Of a DNA stretch of 5,250 nt, positions 1 through 5,250 are shown in pieces (within the stretch, counting starts at the first letter, position 1; the number at the start of each line of letters is the position of its first letter). Source of the stretch: an uncultured Clostridia bacterium (GTDB taxonomy: Bacteria; Bacillota; Clostridia; TANB77; CAG-508). The notes under the pieces were generated by a model. The model did not search any database. It worked only from the letters and a program-made list of their open reading frames with translations, and was not told the DNA's origin. The stretch spans positions 1 to 5,250 of the forward strand of contig CANRPQ010000085.1 in the NCBI GenBank assembly GCA_947632525.1. The letters are read 5' to 3'. A program made the translations under genes and the position numbers.

Positions 1-309
1 CTTAGCAATAAGGCTAAAATGTATCCTAATGAATTATCAGGTGGAGAACAACAAAGAGTAGCCTTAGCAAGAGCATTGGTTAATAATCCTTCTATGCTAA
101 TTGCAGATGAGCCTACAGGAAACTTAGACCCAGATACAGCAACAGATATTATGACATTATTAAATGATATAAATAGTAGAGGAACAACAGTAGTTGTAGC
201 AACACATGCAAAAGATATTGTAAATAAGATGAAGAAAAGAGTTATTCAAATTGAAGAAGGTAATATCATAAGAGATGATAAAAAAGGTGGGTATGACAGT
301 GAGATATAG
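1..309 (+). CDS. ftsE: Cell division ATP-binding protein FtsE, C-terminal part
   Basis: This is the C-terminal 102 residues of an ABC-type ATPase. The reading frame is open from base 1, so the gene starts upstream of the window and the first ATG (19) is internal. The ABC signature LSGGEQQR lies at visible residues 12-19. Walker B with its catalytic Glu (MLIADEP) lies at 32-38, the D-loop GNLD at 40-43 and the switch His (ATH) at 67-69. The Walker A part is off the window. FtsE is usually about 225-230 residues, so a little under half is present. The protein is cytoplasmic, pairs with FtsX and powers conformational signalling to exported peptidoglycan hydrolases. The ATPase fragment alone could also fit LolD or MacB-type proteins. 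The overlapping FtsX gene and the hydrolases that follow make FtsE the firm choice. Confidence 0.95.
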   Translation, partial: LSNKAKMYPNELSGGEQQRVALARALVNNPSMLIADEPTGNLDPDTATDIMTLLNDINSRGTTVVVATHAKDIVNKMKKRVIQIEEGNIIRDDKKGGYDSEI

Positions 310-1204
310 TATATTTGGTTATTTAATTGGAGAAGGTTTTCGAAACGTATTTAAAAATAAAAAATCTACCATAGCATCTTTAATTATTATGTGTGCAACT
401 ATGTTTGTATTTGGTATTTTCTTTGTGGTAGAAGAAAATGTTAATCATTTAACGGAAACAATTGAACAACAACAAGGTATGTCAGTTTTTATTTATGATA
501 CAGCAACAGACACACAAAAAACAGAACTAGAAAACACAATAAGGAAAATGGAGTATGTTAATACAGTAAACTATAAAACAAAGGAAGAAGGCCTTGAAGA
601 AATGAAAAAGCTATTCAAAGGCAAAGAAACATTACTTTCTACATATGAAGGCGAACATAATCCTTTTAAAGCTTGTTTTGTAGTAACCTTAACAGACCTA
701 GAAAAATTAGGAGAAGTCCAAACACAAATCGAAGGATCATCTGACATTATATCTAGCGTTGAAGTACGTTCAGATACAGCAGAAGCTTTATTAAAAATAG
801 CAGGTGGAATTAAAATTATATCTATTGTTATTCTAGTTATTTTAATTTTTATTTCTGTTTTCATTATTACAAACACAATAAAGTTAACTGTACATGCAAG
901 AAGAAAAGAAATTTCTATCATGAAATATGTAGGTGCAACTAATGGATTCATTAGGTGGCCATTTATGGTAGAAGGTATGATAATAGGACTAATTTCAGTA
1001 CTTATTTCACTAGCAATTCTATGCCCTGCATATAGTGGTATAGCTACCAAAATAGAAGAATCATTAATTGCTGGAAGAATTAATATGCCATTACTAACTT
1101 TACAAGAAATATTCTTACCACTACTTATAGTTTACTTGGTATTAGGAATTGGAATTGGCGCAATTGGTAGTGCAATTTCTATGAGGAAATACTTAAAAGT
1201 TTAA
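293..1204 (+). CDS. ftsX: Cell division protein FtsX (FtsEX membrane subunit)
   Basis: FtsX is the membrane partner of FtsE. It transmits ATP hydrolysis to an exported cell-wall hydrolase. From the ATG at 293 the protein has 303 residues, normal for Gram-positive FtsX. It has a short cytoplasmic tail with the family-like EGFRN motif, TM1 at about 27-46 and a large outer loop at about 47-170. TM2 (about 173-194), TM3 (about 228-250) and TM4 (about 270-293) follow, with a basic C-terminus. The cytoplasmic stretch after TM2 (ARRKEISIMKYVGAT) is the typical FtsX/MacB-type coupling segment. An in-frame ATG at 275 would add six residues. The start at 293 is preferred because AAAGGTGG (283-290) lies just before it and the tail length then fits the family. 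The start overlaps the end of ftsE by 17 bp, which suggests translational coupling. Confidence 0.95.
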   Translation: MTVRYSIFGYLIGEGFRNVFKNKKSTIASLIIMCATMFVFGIFFVVEENVNHLTETIEQQQGMSVFIYDTATDTQKTELENTIRKMEYVNTVNYKTKEEGLEEMKKLFKGKETLLSTYEGEHNPFKACFVVTLTDLEKLGEVQTQIEGSSDIISSVEVRSDTAEALLKIAGGIKIISIVILVILIFISVFIITNTIKLTVHARRKEISIMKYVGATNGFIRWPFMVEGMIIGLISVLISLAILCPAYSGIATKIEESLIAGRINMPLLTLQEIFLPLLIVYLVLGIGIGAIGSAISMRKYLKV

Positions 1205-1212
1205 AAGGAAGG
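1205..1212 (+). promoter_or_regulatory. Ribosome binding site of M23 copy 1
   Basis: AAGGAAGG directly follows the ftsX stop codon and lies 9 bases before the ATG at 1222. Its position supports that start. It also implies cotranslation on one message with ftsX, since no room is left for a promoter or terminator. Confidence 0.75.
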
Positions 1213-1221
1213 AAGAAACAT

Positions 1222-2373
1222 ATGAAAAAAAGAATAGTATGTATTTTATTAACTTTTATTTTATTATTATCTGCAATTGGTAGTAGTATAGCAGTCACAC
1301 AAAATGATATTAACAAAACCAAAGATAAACTAAACCAAGCTACAAAACAGCAAAAAGCAGTAAAAGCAGAAAAAGATACTGTTTTAAATGAAATCTCTGA
1401 TTTGGAAGATTCAATTAGTGAATATCAGACCGAATTAGAAGAACTAAATAGTAAAATAAAAAGCTTACAAACAAAGATTAATGAAAAAGGAAAAGAAATT
1501 AAAGAACTACAAGCAGAATTTGATGAATTACAAGAATTATTAACGAGTAGACTAGTAGCTATTTATGAAGAAGGACAAGTTAGCTTTTTAGATGTTCTTT
1601 TATCTGCAGAAAGCATATGGGATTATATTTCTATGCCTTCTAGAATTAAAGAATTAACAGAAGCAGATAATGCAGAAATGGAAAAAGTAGAAACTCAAAG
1701 AAAAGCTGTAGAAAAGGCACAAAAAGAGTTAGAAGAGCAAAATACAGAATTAAAACAAGCTCAAAAAAGTGCTCAAACAAAACAACAACAACTAAAAGTA
1801 GTTAAAGCTACTAAAGAGACTAAAGTAGCTAATTTAACAGCAGAACAGAAAAAATTACAATCTCAAATCAAAAAATATAATGATGAAATTGATAAAATGG
1901 AAAGAGAAATAGCAGCTGCAGCTTCAGGTTCAGCTGGACAATACCAAGGAAGTTTTAGTGGTGTACTAAGCTGGCCTCTTTCTAAATCTTCTAGAAACTA
2001 CAACTATATTACTTCATACTTTGGAAATAGAGATATTCCAGTAGCAGGAGCAACTTCTGACCATAGAGCAATTGACATAGGAGTATACGCAGGAACTCCA
2101 GTATATTCAGCTGGAGATGGTTATGTAGTAGTTGCAAGCTACAATGGTGCTAGAGGATATTATGTTATGATTAAACATGCAGATAACTTATATACATTAT
2201 ATCAACATTTAAGCTCTTATTCTGTAAAACAAGGGCAAACTGTAAAGAGAGGACAATTAATTGCACATAGTGGTAATACAGGTGTTAGTTCAGGACCACA
2301 CTTACATTTAGAAGTACGTACTAGCCCATATTATGGTAGTGAAGTAAACCCATTAAACTATATGCATTGGTAA
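1222..2373 (+). CDS. Exported coiled-coil M23 metallopeptidase, copy 1 (EnvC/CwlO/PcsB-like)
   Basis: This is a predicted exported peptidoglycan hydrolase of 383 residues. A signal peptide (MKKR, hydrophobic core, likely cleavage after Ala24) leads into a long Lys/Glu/Gln-rich coiled coil at about 27-235. The coil is broken by a conserved hinge region at 110-150 (RLVAIYEEG then a DVLLSAES motif). A small Ala/Gly/Ser linker follows, and an M23/LytM domain runs from about 250 to the end. The zinc site looks complete: His281 and Asp285 (HxxxD), His329 (YQH) and His360/His362 (HLH). E. coli EnvC, by contrast, has a degenerate site and only activates amidases. This protein is therefore probably an active endopeptidase acting on peptide cross-links, although the cut bond cannot be read from sequence. 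It starts 17 bp after ftsX. The coil is the expected docking part for the FtsX outer loop. The usual HxGxD Gly is Ala here (HRAID). Confidence 0.93.
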   Translation: MKKRIVCILLTFILLLSAIGSSIAVTQNDINKTKDKLNQATKQQKAVKAEKDTVLNEISDLEDSISEYQTELEELNSKIKSLQTKINEKGKEIKELQAEFDELQELLTSRLVAIYEEGQVSFLDVLLSAESIWDYISMPSRIKELTEADNAEMEKVETQRKAVEKAQKELEEQNTELKQAQKSAQTKQQQLKVVKATKETKVANLTAEQKKLQSQIKKYNDEIDKMEREIAAAASGSAGQYQGSFSGVLSWPLSKSSRNYNYITSYFGNRDIPVAGATSDHRAIDIGVYAGTPVYSAGDGYVVVASYNGARGYYVMIKHADNLYTLYQHLSSYSVKQGQTVKRGQLIAHSGNTGVSSGPHLHLEVRTSPYYGSEVNPLNYMHW

Positions 2374-2400
2374 AATAAAAATTAAAAAGAATAAAAATTG

Positions 2401-2410
2401 AAGGAGGGGG
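2401..2410 (+). promoter_or_regulatory. Strong ribosome binding site of M23 copy 2
   Basis: AAGGAGGGGG contains a full AAGGAGG core. It sits 9 bases (from the end of GGAGG) before the ATG at 2417 and 15 before a second in-frame ATG at 2423, so it selects 2417. It is the strongest ribosome binding site in the cluster and suggests copy 2 is translated well. Confidence 0.85.
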
Positions 2411-2416
2411 AATACA

Positions 2417-3655
2417 ATGTTAATGAAAAAAATAATTTGTATTCTCCTTGCTACTGTTTTAATATTAGGAACTTCTATCACTTCCTGGGCAACAGATGTA
2501 TCAAATAATGAACAGAATGTTGCACAAGAGAATACACAGGAAAGTGAAAACAAAATAAATCTTACAACAGAAGAAATTAATGAATTAAACGGACAAAAGG
2601 ATGAATTAGATGATAAACTAGAAGAAGCAAATAATCGATTAGAATATGTGCAAGGAGAAATGTCAAGCACTCTTCTAGAAATCCAAAAATTAAGTGATAA
2701 AATAACACAATATGAATCTGAAAATGAACAATTAGAAGAAAGATTATCAACGTTAAATACTTCTATAAAAGAAACAAATGAGTTATTAAATACAGTAACA
2801 ACTGAATATACTGAAAAAAATGAACTACTAAAACAAAGACTAGCAATTATTTATGAAAAGGGAGAAATTACCTTATTAGATTTATTGATGTCTTCAGCAA
2901 GTTTGTCTGAATTTTTATCACGATATTATGCAATTAAGGAATTAGCAGAATATGATAATCAATTAATAGATGAAGTTGAAAAACAAAAAGATACAATAGA
3001 ACTTTCAAAGCAAAAATTAGAAACTGAAACATCTGAAGCAAAAACTTTAAAAGCTAAAGCAGAACAAAATGAAATTGTAATGAAAAATACAAGAACATTA
3101 TATAAAGGATACGAGAAAAAATTATCAGATGAAGAAAGAGAATTAAATAATAAAATAAATGAATATAAAGTAGAATATGCTAGAATACAAGCAAAACTAC
3201 AGGGCGTTTCTACTGATATTGGTGACTTTCAAATTCAATATACAGGTGGAAAAATGCTATGGCCTGTAGCAATTTCTGGAACAGTTATTACCTCATATTA
3301 TGGAACAAGAGTATATCCAATTCAAGGCACAAATGTAGTAACAGACTTTCATTTAGGTCTTGACATTGCAGCACCAGCAGGTTCACCAGTAGTTGCTGCA
3401 TTAGACGGAGTAGTTACATACGCTGGATGGCTTGGAACATATGGAAACTGTGTTATGATTTACCATGGAGACGGTATAACAACCGTATACGGACATAGTC
3501 AAAGAGTATTAACACAAAGAGGAAAAGAAGTAAAACAGGGAGAATTAATTATGGAAGTTGGTTCAACTGGAAATTCAACTGGACCACATTGCCATTTTGA
3601 AGTAAGAATAAATGGTCAAACAACAGATCCTTTACAATTTGTTAATAAACCATAA
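2417..3655 (+). CDS. Exported coiled-coil M23 metallopeptidase, copy 2 (EnvC/CwlO/PcsB-like)
   Basis: This second predicted exported peptidoglycan hydrolase has 412 residues and the same plan as the gene before it. It has a signal peptide (likely cleavage after Ala25, SWA), then an Asn/Glu/Gln-rich segment to about 45. A coiled coil covers about 45-272 with the same hinge motif at 141-180 (RLAIIYEKG, then a DLLMSSAS motif). The C-terminal M23 domain begins near a shared Trp-Pro (282-283). Zinc and catalytic residues are all visible: His312 and Asp316 (HLGLD), His360 (YGH) and His391/His393 (HCH). It ends in a DPLQFV-type tail common in M23 proteins. It lies 43 bp after copy 1 with its own strong ribosome binding site, so it is probably cotranscribed. 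The two genes look like an old, diverged tandem duplication. Either or both could be FtsEX clients. Endopeptidase activity is inferred from the intact site. Confidence 0.93.
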   Translation: MLMKKIICILLATVLILGTSITSWATDVSNNEQNVAQENTQESENKINLTTEEINELNGQKDELDDKLEEANNRLEYVQGEMSSTLLEIQKLSDKITQYESENEQLEERLSTLNTSIKETNELLNTVTTEYTEKNELLKQRLAIIYEKGEITLLDLLMSSASLSEFLSRYYAIKELAEYDNQLIDEVEKQKDTIELSKQKLETETSEAKTLKAKAEQNEIVMKNTRTLYKGYEKKLSDEERELNNKINEYKVEYARIQAKLQGVSTDIGDFQIQYTGGKMLWPVAISGTVITSYYGTRVYPIQGTNVVTDFHLGLDIAAPAGSPVVAALDGVVTYAGWLGTYGNCVMIYHGDGITTVYGHSQRVLTQRGKEVKQGELIMEVGSTGNSTGPHCHFEVRINGQTTDPLQFVNKP

Positions 3656-3695
3656 ATCATTTTTATATAATAAAATAAAAAAAGTGTAGTATAAT
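3642..3695 (+). promoter_or_regulatory. Possible secondary promoter before the S41 protease gene
   Basis: The 86-bp gap between M23 copy 2 and the protease gene is nearly pure A/T and holds two TATAAT boxes (3666-3671 and 3690-3695). The first has a partial -35, TTAATA (3642-3647, four of six matches), at 18 bp, overlapping the end of the preceding gene. The second has no convincing -35. Such boxes arise by chance in this composition, so independent expression of the protease is only a possibility. Confidence 0.25.
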
Positions 3696-3741
3696 TATAT
3701 AAGGTTATTTATATAAAAATTAGAAAGAGAGAAAATTATTA

Positions 3742-4941
3742 ATGGAAGATAATAAAGGGCAAAACATTTATAAAGTAATAATGCTAATTTTGATTGTAAT
3801 AATTATTACATCATTATTAACAGCTTTTGGAACATACCAATATCTTAGCAATAAAAAAAGTGTTGACAGTAATCTAAACGGGTTAGAATACACTATTGCT
3901 AAATTTAGAAGGCAATTAGAAGAAGATTACTTAGGAGAAATTAATGATGAAGATTTAATTGAAGGTGCAATTAAAGGGTATATAGCAGCGTTAGGAGATC
4001 CATACACAGTTTACTATACAAAAGAAGAAATGCAAGATATAATGGAAGAAACCAACGGAAATTATTTTGGAATTGGTGTTTATATAACATTCAATCAAGA
4101 AAAAAATGCTATTGAAATAATTAGCCCTCTTGAAGACACACCAGCAGAAAAAGCAGGAATTTTAAAAGGTGACTTAATTGTCAAAGTAGATGGAGAAATA
4201 TTTACAGGGGAAAAGATGAAAGAGGCTTCTAATAAAATAAGAGGAGAAGCTGGTACTAAAGTTAAATTAGAAATTTTAAGAGGAAATGAAACTAAAGAAT
4301 TTGAAATAACAAGAGAAAAAATACTAATTAAACATATTAAAGCAAAAAAATTAGACAATAATATTGGATATATTGCTATTTCAGACTTTGACGGTGGATG
4401 TGCAGATGAATTTGAAACTAAATACAAAAAACTAAAAGAGCAGGGAATTACAAAACTTATTATTGACCTTCGTGATAATGGGGGAGGAGTTGTAGATGAG
4501 GCAATTGATATATTAAATTTAATTACAGATAATGGCTCTACTTTACTTATCACAAAAGATAAAAATGATAATGAAGAAATTACAAAATCAAGTAAAAATC
4601 CTATTATTAATATGCCAATTGTAGTGTTAACAAATAATTATTCAGCAAGTGCATCTGAAATATTAGCAGGAGCTCTAAAAGATAACAATAAAGCAACAAT
4701 AGTAGGAACAACTACTTATGGAAAAGGCATTATACAAGAATTACATCAATTAGTAGACGGAAGCGGATTAAAAATTACAACAAATGAGTATTTCACACCA
4801 AACCGCAATAGCATTAATAAAGTAGGAATAAAACCTGATGTAGAGATAGACTTATCAGAAGAACACAAAAAAATAATAGATTTAGAAGAAAAAGATGATG
4901 AACAATTACAAAAAGCAATAGAAGTGCTAAAAAATAAATAA
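3742..4941 (+). CDS. S41 C-terminal processing peptidase (CtpA/CtpB family), membrane-anchored
   Basis: This is a serine protease of the tail-specific/carboxy-terminal processing family, 399 residues. An N-terminal membrane anchor at about 10-31 places the rest outside the membrane. A helical segment follows (about 45-95), then a PDZ domain (about 105-185) that in this family binds substrate C-termini and gates the active site. The S41 core includes LRDNGGG at 243-249. Catalytic Ser303 sits in SASASE (301-306), Lys328 in YGKG, and Gln332 four residues later. The Ser-Lys spacing of 25 equals that of Prc and CtpB. It ends shortly after the core without a peptidoglycan-binding domain. In B. subtilis ctpB also lies beside ftsEX and acts in sporulation signalling, and in Pseudomonas CtpA degrades M23 hydrolases. 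Either role is possible here. The start is supported by a weak GAAAGAGAG (3723-3731). Confidence 0.94.
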   Translation: MEDNKGQNIYKVIMLILIVIIITSLLTAFGTYQYLSNKKSVDSNLNGLEYTIAKFRRQLEEDYLGEINDEDLIEGAIKGYIAALGDPYTVYYTKEEMQDIMEETNGNYFGIGVYITFNQEKNAIEIISPLEDTPAEKAGILKGDLIVKVDGEIFTGEKMKEASNKIRGEAGTKVKLEILRGNETKEFEITREKILIKHIKAKKLDNNIGYIAISDFDGGCADEFETKYKKLKEQGITKLIIDLRDNGGGVVDEAIDILNLITDNGSTLLITKDKNDNEEITKSSKNPIINMPIVVLTNNYSASASEILAGALKDNNKATIVGTTTYGKGIIQELHQLVDGSGLKITTNEYFTPNRNSINKVGIKPDVEIDLSEEHKKIIDLEEKDDEQLQKAIEVLKNK

Positions 4942-4992
4942 AAATATCTAACCTTGTGAAATATTTTATTCCATATTGCTGATATTTAACAG

Positions 4993-5022
4993 TTTACAAA
5001 AGTTTTTAATCAAATGTATAAA
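4993..5022 (+). promoter_or_regulatory. Weak candidate promoter overlapping the left arm of the inverted repeat
   Basis: TTTACA (4993-4998, five of six -35 matches) is followed after 18 bp by TATAAA (5017-5022). The -10 box overlaps the outer end of the left repeat arm. Nothing that looks like a protein gene lies downstream before the tRNA. If real, it would drive a short transcript through the repeat or be controlled by a factor bound there. Chance occurrence is likely in this AT-rich DNA. Confidence 0.2.
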
Positions 5023-5075
5023 TGTTGTATATATCATTTTAAGGTAAAATCAAGAAAGATATATACAACATTTAT
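5018..5075. repeat. Perfect 18-bp inverted repeat with 22-bp spacer; possible terminator
   Basis: Arms at 5018-5035 and 5058-5075 are exact reverse complements over 18 bp and almost entirely A/T. Inside the spacer a smaller inverted repeat, ATTTTA/TAAAAT around AGG (5036-5050), could form a nested hairpin. The structure lies 76 bp after the protease gene, where a terminator would be expected. It lacks a GC-rich stem, a tight loop and a true T-run afterwards (the flank is TTATATG), so it is not a typical intrinsic terminator. Other possibilities are a small mobile-element remnant or a dimeric regulator site. The repeat itself is certain; its function is not. Confidence 0.8.
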
Positions 5076-5163
5076 TTATATGTAATATTAATCAAAATAA
5101 AATGAATTATTGTAAAAGTATTATTTAGTAGACCGCAAATTTATAAAAAATTAGAAAAATGTA

Positions 5164-5192
5164 TTGACTTTTGTTTTAAAATTTAGTATACT
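5164..5192 (+). promoter_or_regulatory. Sigma-A-type promoter for tRNA-Val
   Basis: A -35 box TTGACT (5164-5169) and a -10 box TATACT (5187-5192) are separated by exactly 17 bp. Each matches the consensus at five of six positions. Transcription would begin near 5199-5200, leaving a leader of about 11 bases before the tRNA 5' end, a normal arrangement for RNase P processing. It is the best promoter in the window. Confidence 0.85.
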
Positions 5193-5210
5193 TAGAAAGT
5201 CATCGGAAAT

Positions 5211-5250
5211 GGGCGCATAGCTCAGCTGGGAGAGCATCTGCCTTACAAGC
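5211..5250 (+). tRNA. tRNA-Val (anticodon TAC), 5' part
   Basis: These are the first 40 bases of a tRNA, cut by the window edge. The acceptor 5' strand is GGGCGCA, followed by T8-A9. The D stem GCTC/GAGC pairs around an AGCTGGGA loop. The 5' strand of the anticodon stem (TCTGC) leads into the loop CTTACAA, which places TAC at positions 34-36 and reads Val GUA codons. The 3' half of the anticodon stem, the T arm and the acceptor 3' strand are beyond the window. More tRNAs may follow, as clustering is common in Firmicutes, but that cannot be seen. Confidence 0.93.

Noticed and set aside
571..1050. Open frame on the minus strand inside ftsX (159 codons).
   Set aside because: It is fully antisense to a clear four-helix FtsX gene, and its hydrophobic character mirrors the FtsX membrane segments. 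It has no independent support.
2353..2670. Open frame on the minus strand over the start of M23 copy 2 (105 codons).
   Set aside because: It covers the ribosome binding site and signal peptide of a well-supported gene, and its Ser/Leu/Phe-rich product is what the reverse of A-rich coding sequence gives.
3656..3720. A/T palindromes (two TTATATAA copies at 3695-3702 and 3709-3716; TTTTAT/ATAAAA) as a terminator or operator.
   Set aside because: These are short self-complementary A/T words in a nearly pure A/T spacer, with no stable stem or T-run.
4095..4553. Open frame on the minus strand inside the S41 protease gene (152 codons).
   Set aside because: It is antisense to the PDZ and catalytic core of a well-supported gene, with the biased Ser/Ile/Leu composition of a shadow frame.
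4937..4970. Weak inverted repeat (AAAATAT/ATATTTT) at the end of the protease gene as a terminator.
   Set aside because: The seven-pair all-A/T stem has a 13-base loop and no G/C. This is expected by chance in such composition.
5012..5025. Direct repeat AAATGT (5012-5017 and 5020-5025) as a target-site duplication of a mobile element.
   Set aside because: Both copies are on the left side of the inverted repeat, so they do not flank it; six A/T-rich bases are easily matched by chance.

Overview
The window is a compact, AT-rich, one-direction gene cluster from a low-GC Firmicute. It is most likely a member of the Clostridia, judging from strong AT bias, heavy AGA and ATA codon use, AGGAGG-type ribosome binding sites and single-membrane export signals. 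No species can be named from the sequence alone. It carries the division and cell-elongation module FtsEX together with its exported cell-wall hydrolases.

Layout, all on the + strand: (1) 1-309 is the C-terminal part of the ATPase FtsE, cut by the window edge. (2) 293-1204 is the four-helix membrane protein FtsX, whose start overlaps the end of ftsE. (3) 1222-2373 and (4) 2417-3655 are two consecutive, related exported proteins. Each has a signal peptide, a long coiled coil and a C-terminal M23 (LytM-type) metallopeptidase domain with a complete zinc site. (5) 3742-4941 is a membrane-anchored S41 C-terminal processing protease with a PDZ domain and an intact Ser/Lys pair. (6) 4942-5210 is a 269-bp AT-rich intergenic stretch. 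It holds a perfect 18-bp inverted repeat (5018-5075) and, at its end, a near-consensus sigma-A promoter. (7) 5211 to the window end is the 5' part of a tRNA-Val (anticodon TAC).

How the genes fit together: in characterised bacteria FtsE ATP hydrolysis moves FtsX, and the outer loop of FtsX engages the coiled coil of an exported partner (EnvC, PcsB, CwlO or RipC). This couples peptidoglycan cutting to division or growth. The two coiled-coil M23 proteins here are therefore the likely clients of FtsEX. The S41 protease could trim or degrade exported proteins, possibly these hydrolases; that last step is inference.

The five genes look like one transcription unit, with gaps of -17, 17, 43 and 86 bp and no convincing terminator between them. 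A secondary promoter before the protease gene is possible but weak. The tRNA is a separate unit. No mobile element, CRISPR array or defence system was seen. The module is a known type; its least ordinary points are the tandem pair of catalytically intact hydrolases and the long AT-only inverted repeat.
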